64,000 bases of DNA. It comes from Roseomonas alba (GTDB lineage Bacteria > Pseudomonadota > Alphaproteobacteria > Acetobacterales > Acetobacteraceae). This document shows, piece by piece, positions 19,166-26,922 of this stretch; within the stretch, counting starts at the first letter, position 1, and every line of letters starts with the position of its first letter. The DNA is taken from positions 248,001-312,000 of the forward strand of contig NZ_JAHYBZ010000008.1 in the NCBI RefSeq assembly GCF_019430885.1, read 5' to 3'. The notes under the pieces were generated by a model. That model was not told where the DNA came from and did not search any database. It saw only the letters and a list, made by a program, of their open reading frames with translations. The position numbers and the translations under genes were made by a program.

Positions 19166-20386
19166 TCAGCCGCCGTTGCGGGCGGGCGTGGCTTCGGCGG
19201 TCGCGGCGGGAGCGGTCGCCTCGGTCGCGGTGACTTTGGCGCCAGGGCGTATGCGCAGCACGCCTTCCATCACCACGCGGTCGCCGGGGTTGAGGCCCGA
19301 CGCGACGAGCCAGTTCGTGCCGATGGCGCGGCTGGTCCGCAGGATGCGCTGCTCCACCACCCCCTCGGCATTGACGACATAGGCCATGGGTTCGCCGCGC
19401 GGGGTGCGCTGCACGGCCTGCTGCGGCACCAGTAGGGCCTGGTCGATGACGCCTTCCTCGACCCGGGCGCGGACGAACATGCCGGGCATCAGCAGGCCGT
19501 CAGGATTGGGGAAGACGGCGCGCAGCGTGACCGATCCGGTGCCCTGGTCGACGATGACCTCGGAGAACTGGATCTCGCCGCGATGGGCGTATTCGGTGCC
19601 GTCCTCAAGCAGCAGGGTGGCGACGGCGCGATCCGTCGTCTCGCGCTTCAGAACGCCCTCGGCGATATCGCGGCGCTGGCGCAGCAGGGCGGCGCTGGGC
19701 TGGGTGACATCGACATAGATCGGGTTGAGCTGGGTGACGGTGACGAGCGCATTGGCCTGGCTTGCCGTGACCAGCGCGCCGACGGTGACCGAGGCACGCC
19801 CGGTGCGCCCGGCGATCGGCGAATTGACCACGGTATAGCCCAGGTTGATGCGCGCCGTGTCCACCGCGGCCTGGGCGGAGGCAACGTCCGCCTGGGTCTG
19901 GCGCAACGCGGCCTCCGCCGCGTCGAAATCCTGCTGGCTGACGGCGCGGGCGCGGACCAGCGGGCGGTAGCGGTTCACCGTGGTCTCGGCCTGGTCGGCC
20001 GTCGCCTTGGCGCGGGCGAGCGCGGCCTCGGCGGTTTCCAGCGCGGCCTGGAAAGGGGCGGGGTCGATGCGGAACAGCGGCTGGCCGGCGGTGACCTCCT
20101 GGCCCTCCGTGAACAGCCGTTCGCGCAGCACGCCGCCCACCTGCGGCCGGACCTCCGCGACGCGATAAGCCGTGGTGCGGCCGGGCAGCACCGTGCTGAC
20201 CGGCGTCGGCTGGCGGCGCAGGGTGACGACGGTGACCTCGACCGGCCGCGGCGGCGGCGTGGCCGCGCGGGCCGCCGTCTGGCCCGGCCCATCATCGCAG
20301 GCCGACAGCAGCGGCAGAACACCCAGCAGCGCGAGCGCCACCGTCGCGCGCCGGCGGAATCTCCGGCGGTAAGCAAGATCCGGCAT
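19166..20386 (-). CDS. Efflux RND periplasmic adaptor, AcrA/MexA-like lipoprotein
   Basis: A 406-residue membrane-fusion protein. A signal sequence ends in the lipobox LLSAC (cysteine near residue 30). The lipoyl half-motifs (RPQVGGVLRERLFTEGQEV and INLGYTVVNSPIAGRTG) flank an alpha-helical hairpin of about 100 residues. A beta-barrel domain and a C-terminal membrane-proximal domain follow. It bridges the RND pump and the outer-membrane duct and is the first gene of the operon. The C-terminus is alanine/threonine-rich and presumably disordered. Confidence 0.93.
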   Translation of the reverse strand: MPDLAYRRRFRRRATVALALLGVLPLLSACDDGPGQTAARAATPPPRPVEVTVVTLRRQPTPVSTVLPGRTTAYRVAEVRPQVGGVLRERLFTEGQEVTAGQPLFRIDPAPFQAALETAEAALARAKATADQAETTVNRYRPLVRARAVSQQDFDAAEAALRQTQADVASAQAAVDTARINLGYTVVNSPIAGRTGRASVTVGALVTASQANALVTVTQLNPIYVDVTQPSAALLRQRRDIAEGVLKRETTDRAVATLLLEDGTEYAHRGEIQFSEVIVDQGTGSVTLRAVFPNPDGLLMPGMFVRARVEEGVIDQALLVPQQAVQRTPRGEPMAYVVNAEGVVEQRILRTSRAIGTNWLVASGLNPGDRVVMEGVLRIRPGAKVTATEATAPAATAEATPARNGG

Positions 20387-20421
20387 GGATACCTCAGGGA
20401 AACCGACCAGTTTTCAGATGC

Positions 20422-20437
20422 GAAACTGGCGAGTTTC
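20422..20437. promoter_or_regulatory. Candidate TetR operator upstream of the efflux operon
   Basis: GAAACT-GGCG-AGTTTC is a perfect 6-bp inverted repeat, 36 bp upstream of the AcrA-like start. A related half-site, CCAGTTTTC, lies just in front of it (about 20407-20415). The position between the promoter-proximal gene and the 3' end of the acyl-CoA ligase gene is right for the operon-encoded TetR. Binding is inferred. Confidence 0.45.
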
Positions 20438-20497
20438 CTGATCTGGGTCAAGCCGAATTGCTGCGTCGCAACATATCGATACAGACTGGGAGGCTGT

Positions 20498-22591
20498 TCA
20501 GTGGCCCCCGCCTGCAGCGCTGAAGACAACGAGCGCATCCAGCGCGAAGGCTCCCTTCTCCCGCACGAGGAAGGGATTGACCTCGACGCTCGCGACCTCT
20601 CCGGCATGGGCGGCCGCGAAGCGCGACAGGGCGCAGAGCGTTTCGACCAGCGCCGCCTGGTCGAGCGGCGGGCCACCGCGCCATCCCTTGAGCAGGGCCG
20701 CGCCGCGGGAGGCACCGATCAGCGCCTCGGCCCGCTTCGGCGTCAGCGGCGCGCTGGCGAAGGCGACGTCACGGAACAGCTCCACCGCCACGCCGCCGAG
20801 GCCGAACATCACCATCGGGCCGAAGACCGGGTCGCGCAGCGTGCCGATGATCGTCTCGACCCCGCCATGCATCATCGGGGCCACCAGCACGCCGTCGAGC
20901 CTGGCATCGGGCCGCGCCGCACGCGCCCGCTGCATCAGCGCAGCAAAGGCAGCGGCGACCCCATCGCCATCGGCGATGTTCAGCATGACGCCGCCGACCT
21001 CGGTCTTGTGCGCGATGTCGTCGGACAGGATCTTCATCACCACCGGATAGCCAAGCCGATCCGCGGCCGCCACAGCGGCCTCGGCCGTGGCGCAGGCTTC
21101 CTCCGGCAACACGGGAACGCCGGCGCGGGCAATCAGCGCCTTGGCCGCTGCCTCATTCGCGATGGTGAGGCCAAGCGGCGCGGCCGGCGCGATGGCCGGC
21201 ACCGCTTCAGCGTCCTGCTGGAGACGCCGCAGCCGCGCCGCGCCGGCGACCGCGCGCACGGCGCGGGTCGGGTCTTCGAAGACCGGGATGCCCTCGGCTT
21301 CGAGGCGCAGCCGTACCTCGTCCACATGCGTCATCACCGCGACCACGGTGCGGTCCGGCTGGTTGCGCCGCAAAGCGAGGAAGGCGCCTTCGATCTTCGG
21401 GAAGCGCTGCATGTCGCGCCCGAGATGCGCCAGATAGAACATCGCTGCGCCGAGATCGGCCCCACGCATCATCGCCTGGCTGATCGTCTCGATGACATGC
21501 AGCCGGCCGGCCAGCTGCGCCGTGGTATCGATCGGATTGCACCCGGCCGCCATCGGCTGGACGGCGTGGATTTCGGCGAGCACTTCCGCCGACATGGGCG
21601 GAACGGCGAGACCAGCCTCCACGCAGGCATCGGCCATCAGCACGCCGATGCCGCCGGAGACGCTGAGCACGCCCGCGCTTTCCATGGGCGGCAGCGGCGC
21701 GATGGAACAGAGATAGGCGACATCCAGCATCTCCTCGATGGAGGAGACGCGCAGCGCGCCGCATTCGTGGAAGACCGTGTCGATAACGCGGTCCTCGCCG
21801 GCCAGCGAGCCGGTATGCGTCGCCGCCGCGGCTGCGCCGACCTCGGTGCTGCCGACCTTCATGATGATGACGGGCTTGCGCGCGGCGGCAGCCTTCAGCA
21901 GGGCGCGGCGCAGGCCATCGCCATTGCTGCAACCTTCCAGCGAGGCACAGATGACACGCGTGCCAGGGTCATCCACCAGATAGTCGATGGCTTCCGCGAC
22001 ATCGATGTCCACCTCATTGCCCGTGGCGATGGCACGGCTGATGCCGATGCCGCGGAAGCCCGCGACGGCATAGATGTGCGAGCCGTAGGCGCCGCTCTGC
22101 GTCGCCACGCCGACGCTGCCGGGCGGCGGCTTCGCCGTGGCGAGCAGGCTTGAGAAAGTGCCGAAGAATCCGTCGGGCGGGCTGATGCTGCCGAGGCAGT
22201 TCGGCCCCGTCAGGCGAATGCCCAGGGCGCGCGCCTGCTCGGCAAGGCGCGCCTGCAGCGCGACGCCTTCACCGCCCTCCTCCGCGAAGCCCGAGGACAG
22301 CACCTGCACATGGTGCACGCCCTTGGCGGCGCAATCGTCGATCGCCTTCGCGACCAATGCCGCCGGCAGCAGGATCAGTGCGCTGTCCGGCGTTTCCGGC
22401 AGATCCGCGACGCTGCGCCAGGCGGGCAGGCCCTGGACTTCCGTCGCGCTGACATTGATCGGGTAGATGCGGCCCTGATAGCCGAGTTCCTTCAGATGCA
22501 GCAGCGTACGGCCGCCGAGCTTCTCCGGATCGCCCGACGCGCCGACCACCGCGATCGAACGTGGCCTGAACATCTTCTCCAAGGGATGCAT
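20498..22591 (-). CDS. Acyl-CoA synthetase (NDP-forming), acetate-CoA ligase family
   Basis: A 697-residue fused alpha-beta NDP-forming acyl-CoA synthetase. The N-terminal CoA-binding domain (FRPRSIAVVGASGDPEKLGG) is followed by a succinyl-CoA-ligase-like domain and, in the last third, an ATP-grasp domain (LGYPVVMKILSDDIAHKTEVGG). H259 in AATHTGSLAG is in the position of the phosphohistidine. It should convert a carboxylic acid to its CoA thioester, or the reverse with ATP synthesis. It is the last gene of the Bug/enoyl-CoA hydratase/acyl-CoA dehydrogenase operon, and so probably activates the acid that the rest of the operon degrades. The start at 22591 gives a standard N-terminus. Confidence 0.9.
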   Translation of the reverse strand: MHPLEKMFRPRSIAVVGASGDPEKLGGRTLLHLKELGYQGRIYPINVSATEVQGLPAWRSVADLPETPDSALILLPAALVAKAIDDCAAKGVHHVQVLSSGFAEEGGEGVALQARLAEQARALGIRLTGPNCLGSISPPDGFFGTFSSLLATAKPPPGSVGVATQSGAYGSHIYAVAGFRGIGISRAIATGNEVDIDVAEAIDYLVDDPGTRVICASLEGCSNGDGLRRALLKAAAARKPVIIMKVGSTEVGAAAAATHTGSLAGEDRVIDTVFHECGALRVSSIEEMLDVAYLCSIAPLPPMESAGVLSVSGGIGVLMADACVEAGLAVPPMSAEVLAEIHAVQPMAAGCNPIDTTAQLAGRLHVIETISQAMMRGADLGAAMFYLAHLGRDMQRFPKIEGAFLALRRNQPDRTVVAVMTHVDEVRLRLEAEGIPVFEDPTRAVRAVAGAARLRRLQQDAEAVPAIAPAAPLGLTIANEAAAKALIARAGVPVLPEEACATAEAAVAAADRLGYPVVMKILSDDIAHKTEVGGVMLNIADGDGVAAAFAALMQRARAARPDARLDGVLVAPMMHGGVETIIGTLRDPVFGPMVMFGLGGVAVELFRDVAFASAPLTPKRAEALIGASRGAALLKGWRGGPPLDQAALVETLCALSRFAAAHAGEVASVEVNPFLVREKGAFALDALVVFSAAGGGH

Positions 22592-22602
22592 ACCGATGCC
22601 TC

Positions 22603-23685
22603 TCAGGCTGCGCGGCGCGCCGCGTCGTCGAGCAGGCGCCGGGCCTGCACGCTGCGGTCGCCATATTCGAATTCCGCCATCATGATCCGCCGCGCCAGGC
22701 GGATCGCCTGCAGCCCTTCCGTCATGCCCATGCCGCCGTGACATTGGATGGTGGATTGGGCGATGAAGCGGCCACCCTCGCCCAGGCGCAGCTTGGCGAA
22801 GGCGATGTCGCGCCAGGCGCCGGGATCGCCGGCGCCTACGCTACGCAGCGCCTGGGCGGCCAGGCCGCGCAGGGTCTCGTATTCGACATACATCTCCGCG
22901 ACGCGGTGCCGAAGCGCCTGGTGCGTGGCGAGCGGCACGCCGAACTGCACGCGGTTCAGCAGATACTCGATGGTCTGCTCGATCAGCGCACCCGCAGCGG
23001 AGACGGATTCGATGCAGGTCAGCAGGGCGCCGAGGTCGCGGGCCGCGGCGGCACGGTGCGTCACGCCCTCGCCATGTGCGAGAATCCAGGCCGGATCGAC
23101 GGCAACGCCGACGAAACGCCAATCCGCCGAAGGCCGCCCGTCGATGCGCTGGTAGCGCGTGACGCCGACTCCTGTTGCACCAGCCGGGACCAGCAACAGG
23201 GCATCACCGACGACCAGCAGCGCATGTGTCGGATCGGGCGGCGTCTCGATGCCGACGACCGTGCCGGTCAGACGGCCATCCGCGAGCTGCGGGGCGGCAG
23301 CGGCATTATCGATGGCGGCCTCGGCGGGGACGAGCGCGATGCGCGCGCGGCCCTCTGCGAGCGCAGTCAGCACCTCGGCATGCTCCACCAGCAGATGCGG
23401 CAGTACGCCACAGGATGTGGCGATCGGCAGGGGCAGTCCGCCACGCCCTGCGCCGCCCACCAGCGCGGCGAGGTCGGAGATATCCCCCCCCGCGCCGCCC
23501 GCATCCTCCGGGATCGCGGTCGTGGTCCAGCCGAGGCCGATGATCGCGTCCCAGTGCCGCCTCAGGCAGGCCGCCTGGTCCGCCGCATCGGCGAGCAGCG
23601 CGAGCTCGGCATCCGCCGCACGCCCGATCTCGCAGGCCTGGTCGAAAGCGTCGCCACCAACGATGGGTTTGGCTGTGAAGGGCAT
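22603..23685 (-). CDS. Acyl-CoA dehydrogenase family protein (second subunit)
   Basis: A 360-residue protein with the acyl-CoA dehydrogenase fold. The C-terminal segment FIAQSTIQCHGGMGMTEGLQ carries a glutamate where many family members have the catalytic base, and RVQFGVPLATHQALRHRVAE is the usual FAD-contact helix. The N-terminal half is divergent, as in the beta-type subunits of heteromeric acyl-CoA dehydrogenases used in steroid, terpene or aromatic side-chain degradation. It follows the longer dehydrogenase gene after three bases, so the two may form an alpha2-beta2 enzyme. The substrate is unknown. Confidence 0.87.
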   Translation of the reverse strand: MPFTAKPIVGGDAFDQACEIGRAADAELALLADAADQAACLRRHWDAIIGLGWTTTAIPEDAGGAGGDISDLAALVGGAGRGGLPLPIATSCGVLPHLLVEHAEVLTALAEGRARIALVPAEAAIDNAAAAPQLADGRLTGTVVGIETPPDPTHALLVVGDALLLVPAGATGVGVTRYQRIDGRPSADWRFVGVAVDPAWILAHGEGVTHRAAAARDLGALLTCIESVSAAGALIEQTIEYLLNRVQFGVPLATHQALRHRVAEMYVEYETLRGLAAQALRSVGAGDPGAWRDIAFAKLRLGEGGRFIAQSTIQCHGGMGMTEGLQAIRLARRIMMAEFEYGDRSVQARRLLDDAARRAA

Positions 23686-23688
23686 GCG

Positions 23689-24867
23689 TCAGGACCCGAA
23701 AAGCTGCTTGGCGATGACGTTCTTCTGCACTTCGCTGCTGCCGCCATAGATCGTACGGACACGGCCATACATGTAGTTCTGGATCCACTCGATGCCGGGC
23801 GCCTCGGCATTGGCGCCGGCGGCATCGGTCGGTCGGAAACGCGGTGCAAGGCGCTCGCCCATCGCATCCAGCGCGATTTCCGCGACATGCTGCGACGTCA
23901 CGCTGGTGGACAGCTTCAGCACCGAGGGCAGCAGCCCCAGCGGACGCCCCTCCATGGTCGCGGCGACCGCTTCCTGCCCCAACGCCTGGGCCCCGCGGAG
24001 CTCGGCCTCGGCCATGAGCAGGCGCTCCTCCAGCAGGCTGCGCTTCAGGGCGTGGCGCGGATCGGCCAGTTCCTGCGCCAGCAGCGTGCGCGTGCGCTCC
24101 AGGTTCTTCAGCGCGGGCGCGACATTCGCACCGCCCAGGCGCTCCCGCTCCAGCAGGAACTTGCCATAGGTCCAGCCCTGCCCTTCCTCGCCCACGCGAT
24201 TGGCCACCGGCACGCGGACTTGGTCGAGGAAGACCTCATTCACATGATGCCAGCCATCGATGGTGCGGATCGGACGGATGGTAATGCCCGGGGAGTTCAG
24301 CGGGATCAGCAGCAGGCTGATGCCCTGCTGCTTCTTCGCCTCCTTCGATGTGCGGACCAGCGTGTACATCCAGTCCGACTCATGCGCGTGGGAGGTCCAG
24401 GTTTTCTGGCCCTCCACGATGTACTCATCGCCCTCGCGCCGCGCGGCGGTGCGCAGCGAGGCGAGGTCCGACCCTGCGCCGGGCTCGGAATAGCCCTGGC
24501 ACCACCAATCCTCGCCGTTGAGGATGCCGGGCAGGAAGCGGCGCTTCTGCTCCTCCGACCCGTATTCGATGATGACGGGGCCAAGATGCCGCAGCCCGTG
24601 ATGATACTGCGGCGGGCAGTCGCATTCGGCCATCACCTCGTCGAAGATGTGGCGCTGCTTCAGGTCCCAGCCCGTGCCGCCATATTCCCTCGGCCAGCCC
24701 GGCGCACCCCATCCATGCGCAAAGAGGATCTTCTGCCAGGGATACCAGACCTTGCGCGACAACTTGCGATAGGTCGCCACCACCGCCCGGATCTCGGGCG
24801 GGCAGCGGGTCATCGCGAAGTCGCGGACCTCCTCGCGGAAGGCACCGTAGTCGATGGGGGCGGCCAT
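23689..24867 (-). CDS. Acyl-CoA dehydrogenase family protein (first subunit)
   Basis: A 392-residue acyl-CoA dehydrogenase. Visible family features are FAHGWGAPGWPREYGGTGWD near residue 49, the flavin/substrate motif WWCQGYSEPGAGSDLASL near 125-142, EGQKTWTSHAHESDWM, and RTIYGGSSEVQKNVIAKQLF at the C-terminus. The final motif has Gly-Gly-Ser-Ser-Glu in the FAD-binding position. It introduces a double bond into an acyl-CoA. It lies between the hydratase-like gene and the shorter dehydrogenase gene, with gaps of 5 and 3 nt. The two unequal subunits side by side suggest a heteromeric enzyme (inference). Confidence 0.92.
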   Translation of the reverse strand: MAAPIDYGAFREEVRDFAMTRCPPEIRAVVATYRKLSRKVWYPWQKILFAHGWGAPGWPREYGGTGWDLKQRHIFDEVMAECDCPPQYHHGLRHLGPVIIEYGSEEQKRRFLPGILNGEDWWCQGYSEPGAGSDLASLRTAARREGDEYIVEGQKTWTSHAHESDWMYTLVRTSKEAKKQQGISLLLIPLNSPGITIRPIRTIDGWHHVNEVFLDQVRVPVANRVGEEGQGWTYGKFLLERERLGGANVAPALKNLERTRTLLAQELADPRHALKRSLLEERLLMAEAELRGAQALGQEAVAATMEGRPLGLLPSVLKLSTSVTSQHVAEIALDAMGERLAPRFRPTDAAGANAEAPGIEWIQNYMYGRVRTIYGGSSEVQKNVIAKQLFGS

Positions 24868-24872
24868 GCGGG

Positions 24873-25643
24873 TCAGCGTCCCTTGAAGACGGGCTTGCGC
24901 TTCTCAAGCTGCGCGGTGCGGGCCTCCTTCGCGTCCTCGGTCTTGGAGAGCTCGTAGGTGAAGTTCTGCTCGAAGCGATAGGCGTCCCGGGGCGGCATCA
25001 GCTCGACCAGGTTGCAGCTGTTCTTCGCATACTTGATGCCCAGCGGGCTCTTCTCCGCGATGCGCGCGGCCATCTTCATCGCCGCCGGCAGCAACTCGTC
25101 CGGCGACCAGACGGAGTCGATGACACCGAGGCGATACAGCTCCGGAGCCGGCAGCTTGTCGCCGGTGAACATCAGGCGCCGCGCGAAGGACCGGGTGAAG
25201 AACTCGTTCAGCATGGCCGCGCCGCCGGCGAGGCCGACATCGATCTCGGGCATGGCGAAATAGGCCGTCTCCGATGCCATCATGATGTCGCAGGACGTCA
25301 TCAGCCCGAAGCCGGCGCCGAGTGCGGCCCCGTTCACGGCCGCAATCACCGGCTTGGCGCATTCGCGGATGGCGTTTCCCGTCTCGCGCGTGATGCGGTT
25401 GTGATGCCAATAGGCGCCCGGGATGCTCGGATCAGGCCGCTGCTTGAGATCCGCGCCGGCCGAGAAGATCTTCCCCTGTCCGGTCAGCACCAGCACGCGG
25501 ACATCGTCACGGTCGGTCGCGTGATCGAAGATCTGGATGATGCGGTCGCGCACTTCGGCATTGACGGCGTTGACCGGCGGCCGGTTCAGCGTGACCAGGC
25601 CGATATGGTCGGCCACCTCGAACTTCACGACATCGGACGACAT
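24873..25643 (-). CDS. Enoyl-CoA hydratase/isomerase family protein
   Basis: A 256-residue crotonase-fold protein. It has the oxyanion-hole segments GKIFSAGADLKQ (about 58-68) and NGAALGAGFGLMTSCDI (104-120), then MPEIDVGLAGGAAML. In the classical hydratase the two catalytic glutamates sit in GGGCEL and PEI. Here the first position is Gly113 (GAGFGL) while E133 of PEI is kept, so the enzyme may be an isomerase, hydrolase or a hydratase with altered chemistry. The ATG at 25643 has AGGAGAAG upstream. It is the second gene of the operon. Confidence 0.88.
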   Translation of the reverse strand: MSSDVVKFEVADHIGLVTLNRPPVNAVNAEVRDRIIQIFDHATDRDDVRVLVLTGQGKIFSAGADLKQRPDPSIPGAYWHHNRITRETGNAIRECAKPVIAAVNGAALGAGFGLMTSCDIMMASETAYFAMPEIDVGLAGGAAMLNEFFTRSFARRLMFTGDKLPAPELYRLGVIDSVWSPDELLPAAMKMAARIAEKSPLGIKYAKNSCNLVELMPPRDAYRFEQNFTYELSKTEDAKEARTAQLEKRKPVFKGR

Positions 25644-25681
25644 GAACGTGCTCTTCTCCTGAGTGATGACAATCGGCGCGG

Positions 25682-26680
25682 TCAACCGGCCTGGATACCG
25701 GCGCGACGGATGACCTCGCCCCATTTCGCGGATTCGCTGCGCAGCATGGTGCCGAGTTCCTCGGGCGTGCTGGACACCGGCGGGCTCGATCCGGCCACGC
25801 GCATGCGTTCCTTCAGCTCGGGATCGGCGAGCACCCGGACCAGCGTCTGGTTCAGATGCTGGATGATCGGTGCCGGCGTGCCGGAACGCACGCATACGTA
25901 GTTGATGACGCCGACCTCGAAGCCCGGGATGGTCTCGGCGATGGTCGGCACGTCCGGAAGTTCTTCCATGCGCTGCGCGCTGGTCACGGCGATGGCGCGC
26001 AGCTGCCCCGATTGCAGCAGCGGCACCATCGGCCCGTAGGAGTCGATGGACATCGTCACGCGGCCCGCCGCCACGTCCTGCAGGGCCGGCCCCGTACCGC
26101 GATAGGGCACGTGCGACATGCGGATATTGGCTTCCATGCACAGCAGCTCACCCGCCAGGTGGCTGCCGGCGCCGATGCCGGAACTGGCGAAGGTCAGCTC
26201 GTTCGGGTGCGCCTTGGCCAGGGCGATAACATCGGCGACGCTGCGCGCCGGCACGTCGCGATGGACCGCCATCACGTAGGCCCCGCGCGTCAGCAGGCTG
26301 ACCGGCGCGAAGTCGCGATCCGAATCATAGGGCAGAGACGCCATGAGATGCCGGTTGGTGATCAGCGGTCCCGGCGTGCCGTAGAGCAGCGTGTAGCCAT
26401 CCGCCGGCGCCTGCGCGACGGCCGCGGTTCCGATGGTGCCGCCGGCGCCGCCACGATTCTCGACGACGACCGGCTGACCGAGTGCGGTACCAAGCGGTTC
26501 GGCCACGAGCCGCGCCGTAAGGTCCGCGCCACCACCCGGCACGAAGGGCACGATCATGCGCACGGGCCGCGTCGGATAGGATTGGGCGAAGGCCTGCGGC
26601 AGGCCGGCCACGAAGCCGACAGCACCACCAAGGAGCGCGCGGCGCGTCGCTTCGCGTGATGGGCGTCGGATGGCTGGCAT
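25682..26680 (-). CDS. Tripartite tricarboxylate transporter (Bug family) substrate-binding protein
   Basis: A 332-residue periplasmic binding protein with a twin-arginine-like signal (REATRRALLGGAVG, cleavage near AFAQS). The Bug-family core begins YPTRPVRMIVPFVPGGGADLTARLVAEPL and continues with VVENRGGAGGTIGT and YTLLYGTPGPL. Bug proteins capture carboxylates in the periplasm and are often encoded away from their TctAB membrane partners; none is nearby. As first gene of an operon for CoA-ester breakdown, it probably captures the acid that the operon degrades. An operator-like repeat lies 47 bp upstream of its ATG. Confidence 0.9.
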   Translation of the reverse strand: MPAIRRPSREATRRALLGGAVGFVAGLPQAFAQSYPTRPVRMIVPFVPGGGADLTARLVAEPLGTALGQPVVVENRGGAGGTIGTAAVAQAPADGYTLLYGTPGPLITNRHLMASLPYDSDRDFAPVSLLTRGAYVMAVHRDVPARSVADVIALAKAHPNELTFASSGIGAGSHLAGELLCMEANIRMSHVPYRGTGPALQDVAAGRVTMSIDSYGPMVPLLQSGQLRAIAVTSAQRMEELPDVPTIAETIPGFEVGVINYVCVRSGTPAPIIQHLNQTLVRVLADPELKERMRVAGSSPPVSSTPEELGTMLRSESAKWGEVIRRAGIQAG

Positions 26681-26726
26681 GGCGTCGTTCCCTTCCCTCG
26701 CCGCCGGTTCGTCAGCCTGCCTCTAC

Positions 26727-26740
26727 TGATCGACCGGTCA
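26727..26740. promoter_or_regulatory. Candidate TetR operator, site A (upstream of the Bug/acyl-CoA operon)
   Basis: TGATCGACCGGTCA matches the inverted repeat TGACCGNNCGGTCA at 11 of 12 defined positions. It lies 47 bp upstream of the Bug gene start. A further inverted repeat, AGTCAG...CTGACT (26740-26760), overlaps its edge. The same consensus recurs at 26859, 29183 and 40840. Confidence 0.55.
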
Positions 26741-26858
26741 GTCAGGCTGGCAGTCTGACTTGATCCACGCGGTCCGGCAATAGGGGTCCATTCGGGCCAG
26801 TAGATGCGTACCAACCCGCCTTGCGGCCATAAACATGCCGTCGTAGCGTCACCTCAAT

Positions 26859-26872
26859 TGACCGAACGGTCA
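26859..26872. promoter_or_regulatory. Candidate TetR operator, site B (upstream of the ABC binding protein)
   Basis: TGACCGAACGGTCA is a perfect inverted repeat with 6-bp arms and a 2-nt centre. It lies 51 bp upstream of the ATG of the divergent binding-protein gene and is the best copy of the shared motif. Confidence 0.6.
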
Positions 26873-26922
26873 GGCCAATGCTGCCCCAGCGCAGCATCGG
26901 CCGCATGCAGAGGAGACCGTCC

